Assembly (NCBI RefSeq): GCF_000754815.1
Contig: NZ_KN150747.1
Coordinates: 1,519,908-1,583,907 of the forward strand
Reading direction: 5' to 3'
Length of the DNA: 64,000 bases
From: Yersinia ruckeri ATCC 29473
GTDB taxonomy: Bacteria > Pseudomonadota > Gammaproteobacteria > Enterobacterales > Enterobacteriaceae
The notes beneath the pieces are model-generated. The model saw only the letters and a program-made list of their open reading frames with translations. It was not told the DNA's origin and did not search any database. Position numbers and translations under genes: made by a program. This document shows positions 53,253 to 63,771 of this stretch, one piece after another (the stretch's first letter is position 1; each line of letters opens with the position of its first letter).

Positions 53253-53972
53253 ATGAAACCTGCCCAGACACGCCAAAAAATGCATGCTCCCGCTTCCTGG
53301 GCTGAGTTGCCTTGGGGGGAATACTATCGTGCGGCGATTGAGCAGCAGCTACAACCTTGGTGGCCAAAATTTTTCGGTTTTCATCTGCTAAAAATTGGGC
53401 AGCTAAGCGCGGAAATTGCCAGTGGGAGTTGTGCTATTTCCCATCAGGTTAATGTGGGAGAGCAAGGTCGTAATATGCAGGTCCTCGCCAGTCCTTACCA
53501 ATTGCCGTTTGCCGAAAAATCAGTAGATGCGTGTCTTTTATCTCATTCACTCACTTATTCAGTTGATCCTCATCGAATTTTGCGCGAAGCCGATAGAGTA
53601 TTAATTGATGATGGTTGGCTGATTATCACGGCTTTTAACCCGATGAGTTTACTGGGTGTTGGAAAATTGCTGCCAGTGATCCGAAGCCGCCAACCTTATG
53701 CCAGCCGGATGTTTACTCAAATGCGTTTACTGGATTGGCTTAGTCTGCTGAATTATGAAGTGATGCATCAATCCTGTTTTCATGTGCTGCCTTGGCATAA
53801 ACAAGGTGGGCGCTTTCTTGGCACCCACTTACATGCATTGGGCTGTATTAGCTTGATTGTCGCCAGAAAGCGTACGATCCCCCTGACGTTTAATCCGATG
53901 AAAATGGGCGTGCGGAAACCTTGGTTAAGCCGCGCTGTCGGTGCAACAAAAAGTTACCGCAATCGGCCCTGA
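53253..53972 (+). CDS. yafS: SAM-dependent methyltransferase YafS
   Basis: Class I methyltransferase of the type-11 family; substrate unknown. 239 residues, E. coli 240. It starts [20 protein letters not shown]; the SAM-binding part is less regular than usual ([13 protein letters not shown]), followed by [17 protein letters not shown] (motif II/post region) and [21 protein letters not shown] (motif III). The conserved end is [17 protein letters not shown]. Convergent with rnhA with 9 bases between stops. Confidence 0.94.
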   Translation: MKPAQTRQKMHAPASWAELPWGEYYRAAIEQQLQPWWPKFFGFHLLKIGQLSAEIASGSCAISHQVNVGEQGRNMQVLASPYQLPFAEKSVDACLLSHSLTYSVDPHRILREADRVLIDDGWLIITAFNPMSLLGVGKLLPVIRSRQPYASRMFTQMRLLDWLSLLNYEVMHQSCFHVLPWHKQGGRFLGTHLHALGCISLIVARKRTIPLTFNPMKMGVRKPWLSRAVGATKSYRNRP

Positions 53973-53981
53973 GACACTGAG

Positions 53982-54446
53982 TTAATCCGGATTGTAGCCA
54001 GTATCCTCTAGCGTTGGCGCGTTAGCCGCATCGCGGGCTAATACGTCGCAACGTTCGTTTTCTGGATGCCCGGCATGGCCCTTAACCCATTCCCACTGTA
54101 CGTTATGACCCAAGATTGCTGCATCCAGCCGCTGCCAAAGATCGACATTGCGTACTGGTTTGCGATCAGAGGTTTTCCAGCCACGTTTCTTCCAGTTATG
54201 TATCCATTGGGTGATACCTTGGCGCACATATTGGCTATCGGTGCTGAGTGTGATTTCACAAGGAGATGTCAAGGCTTCCAGTGCGACAATTGCCGCCATC
54301 ATTTCCATTCGGTTATTGGTGGTGAGGCGATAGCCTGCGCTGAAAGTTTTCTCATGTTGTTTGTAACGTAAAATTGCGCCATAACCACCGGGACCCGGAT
54401 TGCCGAGGCAAGATCCGTCGGTGAAAATTTCTACCTGTTTGGTCAT
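53982..54446 (-). CDS. rnhA: ribonuclease HI
   Basis: Degrades the RNA strand of RNA-DNA hybrids. 154 residues, E. coli 155. Starts [20 protein letters not shown] at the ATG 54446; the extra upstream frame overlaps the dnaQ promoter region. The acidic catalytic set is visible: D10 in FTDGS, E48 in [10 protein letters not shown]70 in STDSQYV and D134 in [11 protein letters not shown], plus the His in [10 protein letters not shown]. Divergent from dnaQ, with 70 bases between starts. Confidence 0.98.
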   Translation of the reverse strand: MTKQVEIFTDGSCLGNPGPGGYGAILRYKQHEKTFSAGYRLTTNNRMEMMAAIVALEALTSPCEITLSTDSQYVRQGITQWIHNWKKRGWKTSDRKPVRNVDLWQRLDAAILGHNVQWEWVKGHAGHPENERCDVLARDAANAPTLEDTGYNPD

Positions 54447-54502
54447 CTCTGGTAGACTCTTCCTAATCGGTTTAAACCCTAAGTCTGACATAAACGAGCG
54501 CT

Positions 54503-54520
54503 ATGAGCACTGCAATATGA
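54503..54520 (+). CDS. five-codon upstream ORF overlapping the dnaQ start
   Basis: ATG AGC ACT GCA ATA TGA encodes MSTAI, the first five residues of E. coli DnaQ, then stops. The TGA overlaps the ATG of dnaQ (ATGA), so termination could feed re-initiation at dnaQ. Likely the remains of the ancestral start after a short insertion. Confidence 0.5.
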   Translation: MSTAI

Positions 54521-55281
54521 TCCCTACTCCAACCAGACAGATTGTTCTCGATACTGAAACCACCGGTATGAATAAGCTGGGTGTTCACTATGAAGGTCAC
54601 CGTATTATTGAAATCGGTGCCGTGGAAGTGATTAACCGGCGGCTGACCGGACGTAATTTCCATGTCTATATCAAACCGGATCGTCTGGTTGATCCCGAGG
54701 CTTATGGCGTTCACGGTATCAGTGATGAGTTTTTGCTTGATAAGCCGACTTTCGCCGATATTGCTCCTGAATTTATTGAATTTATCCGCGGTGCGGAGCT
54801 GGTTATCCATAACGCCACGTTTGATATCGGCTTTATGTATTACGAGTTTCGCATGTTGCAGCAAGCTATTCCGAATACAGACACCTTCTGTACCATAACT
54901 GACAGTCTGTTAATGGCGCGTCGGCTGTTCCCCGGCAAGCGGAACAATCTCGATGCGTTATGCGATCGCTATCTGATAGATAACACCAAGCGTACCTTGC
55001 ATGGCGCGTTGCTTGATGCCGAAATTCTGTCTGAAGTCTATTTGGCGATGACGGGGGGGCAAACCTCACTTTCTTTCTCGATGGAAGGGGATCAGAATCA
55101 ATCGGATTCTGCGGCGGATATTCAGCGGATTGTACGCCCAACGTCTGGGCTGACAATTATTTATGCCAATGATGAAGAGCTGGATGCTCATCATCAGCGC
55201 CTGGATCTGGTGCAGAAAAAGGGAGGAAGTTGTTTATGGCGTATTTCTCCTGAGGATGAAAATGCCGCAAATGTGGGTTAA
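54517..55281 (+). CDS. dnaQ: DNA polymerase III epsilon subunit (proofreading exonuclease)
   Basis: 3'-5' exonuclease of the replicative polymerase. 254 residues from ATG 54517 (begins IPTPTRQIVLDTETTGMNKL after the Met); E. coli is 243 and starts MSTAITRQ. The frame is open further upstream to 54400, but that overlaps rnhA. Motifs are Exo I DTETTG, Exo II HNATFDIGF and Exo III HGALLDAEIL; the C-terminal tail that binds PolIII alpha ends the protein (LDLVQKKGGSCLWRI, with 10 extra residues). Divergent from rnhA. Confidence 0.95.
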   Translation: MIPTPTRQIVLDTETTGMNKLGVHYEGHRIIEIGAVEVINRRLTGRNFHVYIKPDRLVDPEAYGVHGISDEFLLDKPTFADIAPEFIEFIRGAELVIHNATFDIGFMYYEFRMLQQAIPNTDTFCTITDSLLMARRLFPGKRNNLDALCDRYLIDNTKRTLHGALLDAEILSEVYLAMTGGQTSLSFSMEGDQNQSDSAADIQRIVRPTSGLTIIYANDEELDAHHQRLDLVQKKGGSCLWRISPEDENAANVG

Positions 55282-55392
55282 TTCTCCGTTTGGGTGAAAA
55301 TATGTGCAAACGGCTTATTTGTCTGGAAAAAGTGTTGACGAAATGAACCCGCAACCGTAGTATTTACCTCGTTCTTAACCGGAACACAGCGT

Positions 55393-55469
55393 GGTGCGGT
55401 AGTTCAGTCGGTTAGAATACCGGCCTGTCACGCCGGGGGTCGCGGGTTCGAGTCCCGTCCGCACCGCCA
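55393..55469 (+). tRNA. tRNA-Asp (GUC), second copy
   Basis: 77 bases, anticodon GTC, encoded CCA. Differs from the rrn-linked tRNA-Asp in the acceptor stem (GGTGCGG/CCGCACC) and anticodon stem (CCGGC/GCCGG), with pairing kept, so it is functional. Corresponds to aspV near dnaQ in E. coli. Confidence 0.97.
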
Positions 55470-55476
55470 ATATTCA

Positions 55477-55515
55477 GAAGCCCTGAGTTAGCAATAACTC
55501 AGGGCTTCGTCGTTT
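55477..55515 (+). terminator. tRNA-Asp terminator
   Basis: Perfect 14-base stem GAAGCCCTGAGTTA / TAACTCAGGGCTTC, followed by GTCGTTT. Confidence 0.85.
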
Positions 55516-55682
55516 CTGCGCTTTACCATTTATTTTCCATTCCTTTCTAGCACTCAACCGCATAAAAACCCAGCCGCGAGGCTGAATGCCAGTCACTTCA
55601 GGTTTGGTTGAATGATGCCAGTACGATGAGAACTGTCCCGTGATATCCAGAGGCTAGTGCAGTTTTGTACTCGCATTATATA

Positions 55683-55709
55683 AACCCCCCGGTTTAAGCC
55701 AGGGGGTTA
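55683..55709 (-). terminator. fadE terminator
   Basis: On the minus strand AACCCCCTGG-CTTAAA-CCGGGGGGTT followed by TATATAA; 36 bases after the fadE stop. The gap from the tRNA-Asp terminator to here holds nothing else. Confidence 0.75.
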
Positions 55710-55744
55710 TGTTAGACACTTAACTTATCAATGGGGGTTATCAG

Positions 55745-58192
55745 TTACGCCGCTTCGGTTTGACGTGGCTGATTGAGTTGCTTTACCGCTGGCTGGGTAG
55801 CCAGCGCCTCCGGTTCAAATTCGTCAACGTTGATCGATCGTAAGCGGCTGGCTTCAGCTTTAATCAGCACATTCGCTTCCTCAGCGCTGATTTTACCCTC
55901 TGCCAGAGCACGTTTGGCTAGTTTGTCCAAACGGGTAAATGGCAGGCTTTTTCCGGCTTCTTTACTCAGGCGCTTATGGATTGGCTCTGCGGCAATAACG
56001 TCTTGCAGTGCGGCTTCCAGTAGGCCAACCGGGTTGAATTGACTTGGCGTCAGATATTGACCGCGACCAATGCGTGAACGGGTTGCTGATGGCAGTTGCA
56101 GCAGTTGCGCCAGTTGGTGATCCAGACGGTCAGACGGTGCGCTGTGAACGCGGCCCAACGGGAATATCACCACGCGCATTAAACCACCAATCAAGCGATT
56201 CGGGAAGTTGCGCAATAAGTCGTCCAGGGCTTGTTCCGCCTGATACAACGCATCTTGCACTCCCCAGTGAACCAGTGGCAGATCTTCTTTCTGACGACCT
56301 TCATCTTCATAACGTTTCAGCGTGGCGGTCGCCAGATACATTTGGCTAAGAATATCTCCAAGACGTGCAGAGATACGCTCGCGACGCTTCAAGCTCCCAC
56401 CCAGTACGCCCATGGAAACATCGGACATCAGCGCCAGGTTGGCACTCAAGCGGTTAAGCTGTTGGTAGTAACGACGAGTGCTGTCACTAACCGGAGCGCG
56501 GCTGGTACGGCCATTGGTCAGGCCAAGCCAGAAACTACGAATTTTGTTGCTACCGACGTGACCCAGATGGCCAAACAGAGCATCATCAAATCCATTGATA
56601 TCATTACTTTGTGCTGCGGCCATTTCCGCTAATACATAGGGATGGCAACGAATGGCACCTTGACCGAAGATAATCATACTGCGGGTTAGAATATTGGCAC
56701 CTTCAACGGTGATACCAATTGGCGCTCCTTGATAAGAACGGGCAATAAAGTTGGATTCACCCAGACAAATACCTTTACCGCCAGCGATGTCCATCGCATC
56801 CATGACCGCGCGCTGGCCACGGTGAGTACAGTGATACTTTACAATGGCGGAAAGCACGGCTGGTTTTTCGCCCAGCATAATACCGCTGGTGATGAGAGTT
56901 GCCGCTGCATCCATCACGTAGGCGTTACCGGCAATGCGTGCCAACGGCTCTTCAATGCCTTCCATTTTACCGATCGAAATTTTGAACTGCCGGCGGATAT
57001 AAGCATAAGCACCGATACCCATAGCCACACTTTTCAGACTGCCTGTCGCATTCGATGGTAACGTGATTCCGCGGCCAACGGACAGACACTCAACCAGCAT
57101 TCGCCAACCTTGACCGGCCATTTTTGGCCCACCGATGATGTAATCAATGGGAACAAAGATGTTGTTACCGCGTGTCGGACCATTCTGGAATGGTACGTTA
57201 AGCGGGAAGTGGCGGTGACCAATTTCAACCCCTGGGGTATTTGTCGGGATCAAGGCGCAGGTAATGCCCAAATCAACGGTTTCACCCAGTAAATGCTCAG
57301 GATCAGAGAGTTTGAATGCCAAACCCAACACGGTAGCGATAGGAGCCAAAGTGATGTAGCGTTTGTTCCAGGTCAGGCGCATGCCTAATACTTGTTTGCC
57401 TTGCCATTCACCCATGCACACGGTGCCAGTATCGGGAATGGCACCCGCATCTGAACCCGCTTCCGGGCTGGTCAGTGCGAAGCAAGGAATTTCCTCACCA
57501 CGTGCCAATCTTGGCAGGTAATGATCTTTTTGCTCGTGGGTACCGTAATGTTGTAGCAACTCGCCGGGGCCGAGAGAGTTAGGCACGCCAACGGTAATAG
57601 CCAGAATGCCGGAAACGCCCGAGAGTTTCTGCAATACGCGTGCCTGAGCATAAGCAGAGAATTCCAAGCCGCCATATTCTTTTTTGATGATCATGGCGAA
57701 GAAACGATGCTCTTTCAGGTAAGCCCACAATTCTGGCGGTAAATCAGCCAGTTCATGAGTAATTTGGAAATCATTGGCCAGATGGCAAGCCTCTTCCACT
57801 GGCCCATCGATAAAGGCTTGTTCTTCGGCGGTTAACTGCGGTTTAGGGTAGTTATGCAGTTTATTCCAGTCAGGTTTCCCTTGGAATAAATCACCTTCCC
57901 ACCAGGTTGTGCCCGCATCGATCGCTTCCTTTTCCGTCCGTGACATAGCGGGCATCACTTTGCGGAAAGTACGCAGTGCTGGGGCGGAAAATAGCGAACG
58001 GCGCAGCGGTGCGAAGTTCAGCGGCAGTAACACAATCAGCAAGGGCAGCAAGGTCCAGAGCGACCAGACTTGCATTGCACCCATAGCGGCGGTGTATACC
58101 AGAAGAAGTAAACTACTGAGGTAAAGGTTCACCCGGTGATAAAACAACACACCAATAAGAACCAGCAAGGCAACAATGCTAAGAATCATCAT
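55745..58192 (-). CDS. fadE: acyl-CoA dehydrogenase FadE
   Basis: First step of fatty acid beta-oxidation. 815 residues, E. coli 814, much larger than ordinary acyl-CoA dehydrogenases. Two N-terminal membrane helices ([37 protein letters not shown]) anchor it. Core motifs are [52 protein letters not shown] and [20 protein letters not shown]. The ATG at 58192 has CAGGAG seven bases upstream; a second ATG follows at once. A FadR-like operator lies 18 bases upstream of the start, so repression in the absence of long-chain acyl-CoA is expected. Divergent from gmhA. Confidence 0.97.
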   Translation of the reverse strand: MMILSIVALLVLIGVLFYHRVNLYLSSLLLLVYTAAMGAMQVWSLWTLLPLLIVLLPLNFAPLRRSLFSAPALRTFRKVMPAMSRTEKEAIDAGTTWWEGDLFQGKPDWNKLHNYPKPQLTAEEQAFIDGPVEEACHLANDFQITHELADLPPELWAYLKEHRFFAMIIKKEYGGLEFSAYAQARVLQKLSGVSGILAITVGVPNSLGPGELLQHYGTHEQKDHYLPRLARGEEIPCFALTSPEAGSDAGAIPDTGTVCMGEWQGKQVLGMRLTWNKRYITLAPIATVLGLAFKLSDPEHLLGETVDLGITCALIPTNTPGVEIGHRHFPLNVPFQNGPTRGNNIFVPIDYIIGGPKMAGQGWRMLVECLSVGRGITLPSNATGSLKSVAMGIGAYAYIRRQFKISIGKMEGIEEPLARIAGNAYVMDAAATLITSGIMLGEKPAVLSAIVKYHCTHRGQRAVMDAMDIAGGKGICLGESNFIARSYQGAPIGITVEGANILTRSMIIFGQGAIRCHPYVLAEMAAAQSNDINGFDDALFGHLGHVGSNKIRSFWLGLTNGRTSRAPVSDSTRRYYQQLNRLSANLALMSDVSMGVLGGSLKRRERISARLGDILSQMYLATATLKRYEDEGRQKEDLPLVHWGVQDALYQAEQALDDLLRNFPNRLIGGLMRVVIFPLGRVHSAPSDRLDHQLAQLLQLPSATRSRIGRGQYLTPSQFNPVGLLEAALQDVIAAEPIHKRLSKEAGKSLPFTRLDKLAKRALAEGKISAEEANVLIKAEASRLRSINVDEFEPEALATQPAVKQLNQPRQTEAA

Positions 58193-58210
58193 ATGAAGCT
58201 CCTGAGTTGT

Positions 58211-58227
58211 AGGAGGTCTGACCTGTT
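58211..58227. promoter_or_regulatory. FadR operator of fadE
   Basis: AGGAGGTCTGACCTGTT compared with AGCTGGTCCGACNTGTT: 13 of 16 defined positions match, including GGTC-GAC-TGTT core. It sits just upstream of the fadE start, consistent with known FadR repression in E. coli. Confidence 0.7.
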
Positions 58228-58426
58228 GAGTGATGTATTGGTTTTAGTTCATCCGATTGTTTTTATCAATACCATTACATATCAATTACAACTTGGTTCA
58301 CAAATTCGCAGCATTTAAAGTCAAACGGCGTTGCAACAATTCACAACAGCGCTTCTCGCAGTTTGCGCTATCCGGTACACTTCCCGTGGAAGATTATTGA
58401 TGTCACAGGGCATATAAAGGGGTCCC

Positions 58427-59008
58427 ATGTACCATAATTTAATTCGAAGTGAACTTAATGAAGCGGCTGATACTTTGGCTAAATTCCTCAGTGATGATGC
58501 CAATATTGATGCTATTCAACGGGCTGCGATATTGCTGGCGGATTCCTTCAAAGCCGGTGGGAAAGTGCTGTCCTGCGGTAACGGCGGTTCTCATTGTGAT
58601 GCAATGCACTTTGCTGAAGAGCTAACGGGGCGTTATCGCGAAAACCGGCCAGGTTATCCGGCGATTGCGATTTCGGACGTCAGCCACCTATCTTGCGTCA
58701 GTAATGATTTCGGCTACGATTATGTGTTTTCCCGGTATGTTGAAGCCGTAGGTCGTGAAGGTGATGTTTTACTGGGTATTTCGACTTCAGGAAATTCAGG
58801 CAATATCATTAAAGCGATTGAAGCCGCGAAGGCAAAAGGGATGAAAGTGATCACCCTGACCGGTAAAGACGGCGGTAAAATGGCCGGTACTGCCGATATT
58901 GAAATTCGGGTTCCTCATTTCGGCTACGCCGATCGTATTCAGGAAATTCATATTAAAGCGATTCATATCTTGATTCAGCTTATTGAAAAAGAGATGGTTA
59001 AAGGCTGA
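58427..59008 (+). CDS. gmhA: sedoheptulose-7-phosphate isomerase (LpcA)
   Basis: Makes D-glycero-D-manno-heptose-7-phosphate, the first step of LPS core heptose synthesis. 193 residues, E. coli 192. SIS-fold motifs are [20 protein letters not shown] (near residue 45), [18 protein letters not shown] and [16 protein letters not shown] at the end; the zinc-ligand His and Glu ([10 protein letters not shown]) are present. The ATG at 58427 has AAAGGGGTCCC before it. Divergent from fadE, followed by yafJ. Confidence 0.98.
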   Translation: MYHNLIRSELNEAADTLAKFLSDDANIDAIQRAAILLADSFKAGGKVLSCGNGGSHCDAMHFAEELTGRYRENRPGYPAIAISDVSHLSCVSNDFGYDYVFSRYVEAVGREGDVLLGISTSGNSGNIIKAIEAAKAKGMKVITLTGKDGGKMAGTADIEIRVPHFGYADRIQEIHIKAIHILIQLIEKEMVKG

Positions 59009-59182
59009 TTACTGTTCAGTATGATATAGCCCGATCACGCCGTGACTTTCCCGGCGTATTATGCTGTTTTCTACCCTGTTCTAGAGGCGGTTATAGCCGC
59101 CTCATCGCATGATTTATCTCCAGTCGCATTGACCGAATATTTTGATTTTAGTGACTGCGGTACGCAGTAGAGGAGGTTGGTG

Positions 59183-59950
59183 ATGTGCGAGTTGTTGGGG
59201 ATGAGCGCGAACGTGCCCACGGATATCTGTTTCAGTTTTACCGGTCTGGTTCAGCGTGGTGGTGGTACAGGACCCCATAAAGATGGTTGGGGTATTACCT
59301 TTTATGAAGGTCGTGGTTGCCGCACATTTAAAGATCCACAACCCAGTTTTAATTCACCAATCGCTCGGCTGGTACAAGATTACCCGATAAAATCCTGTGC
59401 GGTGATTTCTCATATCCGTCAGGCAAATCGGGGAGAAGTGGCATTGGAGAATACCCACCCCTTCACTCGAGAGATGTGGGGACGTAATTGGACTTATGCC
59501 CATAACGGGCAATTGAACGGTTATCGGCAATTAGATACCGGAGCATTCAGGCCTATTGGTCAGACCGATAGCGAATATGCCTTCTGTTGGTTATTAAACC
59601 AATTGGCTAGCCGTTATCCCCGCACACCAGGTCATTGGCCTGCTGTATTTCGTTATATTGCGACCTTATCTGAACAATTACGCGCCAAGGGTGTATTTAA
59701 TATGCTGTTGTCGGACGGGCGTTTTGTTATGGCATATTGCTCTACCCATTTGTATTGGATAACGCGACGAGCGCCTTTTGGTAAAGCAACTTTGCTGGAT
59801 CAGGATGTAGAAATAGATTTTCAGCAACAAACCACACCCAATGATGTGGTTACAGTGATTGCGACTCAGCCACTGACGGCCAATGAAACCTGGCACAAAA
59901 TTGCGCCAGGTGAATTCGCTCTATTTTGCCTGGGAGAGCGCATACTCTGA
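59183..59950 (+). CDS. yafJ: class II glutamine amidotransferase YafJ
   Basis: Ntn-type glutamine amidotransferase domain protein with no known synthase partner. 255 residues, same as E. coli. The start is ATG 59183 so that Cys2 ([20 protein letters not shown]) becomes the N-terminal nucleophile; AGAGGAGG lies about 9 bases before it, and the in-frame ATG 59177/GTG start would hide the Cys. Other motifs are [32 protein letters not shown] and [12 protein letters not shown]. It overlaps the convergent yafK gene by 30 bases. Confidence 0.95.
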   Translation: MCELLGMSANVPTDICFSFTGLVQRGGGTGPHKDGWGITFYEGRGCRTFKDPQPSFNSPIARLVQDYPIKSCAVISHIRQANRGEVALENTHPFTREMWGRNWTYAHNGQLNGYRQLDTGAFRPIGQTDSEYAFCWLLNQLASRYPRTPGHWPAVFRYIATLSEQLRAKGVFNMLLSDGRFVMAYCSTHLYWITRRAPFGKATLLDQDVEIDFQQQTTPNDVVTVIATQPLTANETWHKIAPGEFALFCLGERIL

Positions 59951-60643
59951 GGCTGGTGTACTGGATATTAACGGGCGATTGATGACATATTGTCCGTTAA
60001 TAACACCCACTGGCGGTGGCATACGGTTTTTGGCAAAGTAGGTGTAGCCCGGCTGTAATTGACGCCAGAAGTTAATATATGTCGAATTGCGGTGACGCTG
60101 CATGTTTTGCTCGGTCATGCGGAAAGGGTAAATACTGATATCTACCTTGCTCTGCCCGTTAATAAATGCCATTTTGACATAGTTGAATATTTCATCCATG
60201 TAGGCATCGGTCATGGCATAACAGCCAATTGATTGACAGTCTCCGTGGATCATCAGATATTTCCCCGAGTATCCTTGAGACTTGTCAAAATCATTTGGAA
60301 ATCCAATATTGATCGCCCGATAAAACTTACTGTCTGGCTTTAAATGCTGCATATCAATGCTGTAGAACCCTTCCGGGCTTTTAAAGTCCCCCTCGCGGCG
60401 TTTTGGCCCGAGGCCACCGGAGAAGTTACAAATCCGATAACTTTGGAGAAGACGATATTCTCCCTGTAAGCGGGCATATAACTCCAACGTCCGTTCTTCT
60501 TTGAATATCTGAATATAGACGGATGAACCCAGTAATTGCTGTTTTAGCTCTTTGGCCATCGTCACCGGTTCACTGGCTGAACTGGTCACTGATACCGCAG
60601 GCAAACAAATTATCAACGCGAGCAACAGCGTGATTTTGCCCAT
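59921..60643 (-). CDS. dpaA: L,D-transpeptidase-family protein YafK (DpaA/LdtF)
   Basis: YkuD-domain periplasmic protein; the E. coli member (246 residues) releases Braun lipoprotein from peptidoglycan rather than attaching it. 240 residues. The signal peptide is [21 protein letters not shown], cut near residue 23. The YkuD catalytic motif is [14 protein letters not shown] (His and Cys, near residue 150). Conserved parts [19 protein letters not shown] (after KSP) and [11 protein letters not shown] follow. The symbol follows recent E. coli naming; yafK is the older one. Its end overlaps yafJ by 30 bases tail to tail. Confidence 0.9.
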   Translation of the reverse strand: MGKITLLLALIICLPAVSVTSSASEPVTMAKELKQQLLGSSVYIQIFKEERTLELYARLQGEYRLLQSYRICNFSGGLGPKRREGDFKSPEGFYSIDMQHLKPDSKFYRAINIGFPNDFDKSQGYSGKYLMIHGDCQSIGCYAMTDAYMDEIFNYVKMAFINGQSKVDISIYPFRMTEQNMQRHRNSTYINFWRQLQPGYTYFAKNRMPPPVGVINGQYVINRPLISSTPASEYALSQAK

Positions 60644-61182
60644 TATAATCCCTGATTATTTTAACTGGAGCCTAGCCAGGCGATCGACTAGGGAGCCACT
60701 GTTTTTGTTAGTTTGGATGCGCAGATTATCAGCCAGGATATTTTTATCAATAATTGATTTGTATAAAAAAGGAACTGTGATCGGTTAAATCGAATTAATA
60801 CCAAGATATTATCGAGTTTTGGTCTAAATTTTAAGCAATTTAATGTCGTTTGCTTGAGCCAGGTCACTGCTTTTATCAGACAGTCACAAGCTAAAATGCT
60901 AAAATCGGCGGCATACTTTAGGTATGCTTGTTTTATGGATATCTGACCATTTTATCAAAGGCTGATAGTTTGGTTTTTGTATCTATTAACGCTATTTCTA
61001 TCAACAGAAATTAACGTCGTTATTTAAATCATTCAATGCCTTCGAGTAAAATGCACGCCATCGCGCTGCCAGTTAATACATCAAATATTAACTGAACGGT
61101 TAAAATATCTAATCTTCGCGTTGCTGTACGCCTCTGGATTACGTGCAGCATTTGATACACCTGACAGAATCGTGCAAACCTT
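60644..61182. other. intergenic region upstream of nqrA
   Basis: About 540 bases, AT-rich, with no supportable gene. It must hold the divergent promoters of yafK and the nqr operon; I could not single out convincing -10/-35 elements or operators. Confidence 0.5.
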
Positions 61183-62526
61183 ATGATTAAAATAAAAAAA
61201 GGACTCGACCTACCTATCGCTGGAGCACCTGCTCAAGTCATACAAGAGGGTCCTGTCATTCATCATGTTGCACTGCTCGGTGAAGAGTATGTAGGCATGC
61301 GCCCTTCAATGCTGGTGCAAGAGGGCGAACAGGTAAAAAAAGGCCAGGCGCTTTTTGAAGATAAAAAGAATCCCGGGGTACTTTTCACTGCGCCTGCTGC
61401 TGGCAGAGTGATTGCAATTAATCGCGGTGAGAGACGGGTACTACAATCGGTAGTCATCGCTGTTGAAAGCGACGAACAAGTGCCGTTTTCTCGCCATGAA
61501 CCGGCCGAACTGACCAATCTGAGTGCTGAACAGGTACAGAGCACTCTGCTGGCATCAGGTCTATGGACAGCTTTACGTACCCGCCCATTCAGCAAAACCC
61601 CCAAACCTGGCACGCAGCCACGAGCAATCTTTGTTACGGCAATAGATACTCAGCCACTGGCTGCTGATCCGCAGGTAATTATTGCCCTGCAAATCGACGC
61701 CTTTAACCACGGTTTGAACGTGTTAACGCGTTTGACTGAAGGCAAGGTTCATGTTTGCCACGGTGCAGGGGAAATTATTCGCAGCCAGCAATATGGGCAA
61801 ATTACTTATAACGAGTTTTCTGGGCCTCATCCCGCAGGGTTGGTTGGCACTCACATTCACTTCCTTGAACCGGTTAGCCAGAAGAAAATGGTTTGGCACA
61901 TCGGTTATCAGGATGTGATTGCTATCGGAAAACTGTTTGTGGAAGGCGATCTATATACTGATCGGGTGGTGGCACTCGGTGGCCCACAGGTAAGCGAACC
62001 GAGATTATTGCGTACACGTTTGGGCGCCAATCTTGCTGAGTTGACCGCCGGTGAGCTGAAAGATGGCGATAACCGCATTATTTCTGGCTCGGTATTGAGC
62101 GGCACGGCTTCCTCGGCTACCCACGGCTATCTTGGACGCTTCCATCAGCAGGTTTCGGTGCTGCGAGAAGGGCGGGAGAAAGAGTTGTTCGGCTGGATCA
62201 TGCCCGGCAGTGATAAATACTCCATTACACGAACCACTCTTGGCCATTTCTTTAAGCGCAAACTCTTTGCCTTCTCCACCGGATTGAATGGTGGTGAACG
62301 TTCGATGGTACCGATTGGTAACTATGAGCGGGTGATGCCACTGGATATTCTGGCGACACATCTGCTGCGGGATCTTTTATCTGGTGATAGCGACAGTGCT
62401 CAGGCGCTGGGGTGTCTTGAACTGGATGAAGAGGATCTGGCGCTTTGTACTTTTGTCTGCCCCGGTAAATATGAATACGGTCCGGTACTGCGCGACATTT
62501 TGACCAAGATTGAGCAGGAAGGATAA
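61183..62526 (+). CDS. nqrA: Na+-translocating NADH:quinone reductase subunit A
   Basis: Peripheral cytoplasmic subunit of the Na+-NQR pump, near the quinone site. 447 residues, the usual length. It begins [20 protein letters not shown] and has [39 protein letters not shown] (biotinyl/lipoyl-like region) and [20 protein letters not shown]. The ATG at 61183 has no clear ribosome site (GCAAACCTT). nqrB follows three bases after the stop. Confidence 0.97.
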   Translation: MIKIKKGLDLPIAGAPAQVIQEGPVIHHVALLGEEYVGMRPSMLVQEGEQVKKGQALFEDKKNPGVLFTAPAAGRVIAINRGERRVLQSVVIAVESDEQVPFSRHEPAELTNLSAEQVQSTLLASGLWTALRTRPFSKTPKPGTQPRAIFVTAIDTQPLAADPQVIIALQIDAFNHGLNVLTRLTEGKVHVCHGAGEIIRSQQYGQITYNEFSGPHPAGLVGTHIHFLEPVSQKKMVWHIGYQDVIAIGKLFVEGDLYTDRVVALGGPQVSEPRLLRTRLGANLAELTAGELKDGDNRIISGSVLSGTASSATHGYLGRFHQQVSVLREGREKELFGWIMPGSDKYSITRTTLGHFFKRKLFAFSTGLNGGERSMVPIGNYERVMPLDILATHLLRDLLSGDSDSAQALGCLELDEEDLALCTFVCPGKYEYGPVLRDILTKIEQEG

Positions 62527-62529
62527 CTC

Positions 62530-63771
62530 ATGGGCCTGAAAAGTTTTTTTGAGAAAATCGAGCACCACTTTGAAGCGGGTGGAAAGCTAGAGAAATACTA
62601 TCCGCTGTATGAAGCGGCCGCGACGATCTTTTATACCCAAGGTAACGTGACGCCAGGGGCTTCCCATGTGCGTGATGCTATCGATCTGAAACGTATGATG
62701 ATCCTGGTTTGGCTGGCGGTATTCCCTGCTATGTTCTGGGGGATGTATAACGTTGGGCAACAGGCTATTCCGGCACTGAATCATTTGTATTCTGGCGCGG
62801 AACTGCAACAGGTTATTGCCAGTGATTGGCATTACTGGTTGGCACAAATGTTGGGCGCTTCTCTGGCTCCTGATGCCGGCTGGGTCAGTATGATGACGCT
62901 GGGTGCCGTTTACTTTATACCGATTTATGCCGTGGTATTTTTGGTGGGGGGCTTCTGGGAAGTTCTGTTCGCCATTATCCGTCGGCATGAAATCAACGAG
63001 GGTTTCTTCGTTACTTCCATTCTGTTTTCCCTGATCGTTCCGCCAACCTTGCCGTTGTGGCAGGCAGCGCTGGGGATTACTTTTGGTGTGGTCATCGGTA
63101 AAGAGATTTTTGGTGGCACCGGACGCAACTTCCTCAACCCGGCACTTGCCGGTCGTGCATTCCTGTTTTTCGCCTATCCGGCACAGATCTCCGGTGATCT
63201 GGTATGGAATGCCGCTGATGGTTTCTCTGGTGCAACACCATTATCGCAATGGAGTGTTAACGGTAGTCACAGCCTGATGAACGTCGTAACCGGCCAGCCA
63301 ATCAGCTGGATGGATGCCTTTATGGGCAATCTTCCCGGTTCTATTGGCGAGGTTTCTACGCTGATGATTCTGATCGGCGGAGCCATCATCATGTTCGGCC
63401 GCGTGGCTTCCTGGCGCATTGTTGCCGGAGTTATGATCGGCATGATTATCACAGCCTGCTTGTTTAACTGGATAGGTTCCGCGACCAATCCACTGTTTGC
63501 TATGCCGTGGTACTGGCATTTGGTGCTGGGTGGTTTTGCTTTCGGCATGATATTTATGGCGACCGATCCAGTATCAGCATCCTTTACCAATAAAGGAAAG
63601 TGGTGGTACGGCGGCCTGATTGGCGTGATGTGTGTATTGATCCGAGTAGTCAATCCGGCTTATCCGGAGGGAATGATGCTGGCGATTCTGTTCGCCAACC
63701 TGTTTGCACCACTGTTTGACTATGTGGTTGTTCAGGCCAACATCAAACGGAGGAAAGCCCGTGGCGAGTGA
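62530..63771 (+). CDS. nqrB: Na+-translocating NADH:quinone reductase subunit B
   Basis: Integral membrane subunit with covalent FMN, riboflavin and the Na+ path. 413 residues. About ten hydrophobic helices; the FMN-bearing Thr is in [13 protein letters not shown] (near residue 236), and the NqrB/RnfD signature is [21 protein letters not shown]-terminal features are [20 protein letters not shown] and [26 protein letters not shown] of the nqrA end serves as ribosome site. Overlaps nqrC by 11 bases. Confidence 0.98.
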   Translation: MGLKSFFEKIEHHFEAGGKLEKYYPLYEAAATIFYTQGNVTPGASHVRDAIDLKRMMILVWLAVFPAMFWGMYNVGQQAIPALNHLYSGAELQQVIASDWHYWLAQMLGASLAPDAGWVSMMTLGAVYFIPIYAVVFLVGGFWEVLFAIIRRHEINEGFFVTSILFSLIVPPTLPLWQAALGITFGVVIGKEIFGGTGRNFLNPALAGRAFLFFAYPAQISGDLVWNAADGFSGATPLSQWSVNGSHSLMNVVTGQPISWMDAFMGNLPGSIGEVSTLMILIGGAIIMFGRVASWRIVAGVMIGMIITACLFNWIGSATNPLFAMPWYWHLVLGGFAFGMIFMATDPVSASFTNKGKWWYGGLIGVMCVLIRVVNPAYPEGMMLAILFANLFAPLFDYVVVQANIKRRKARGE

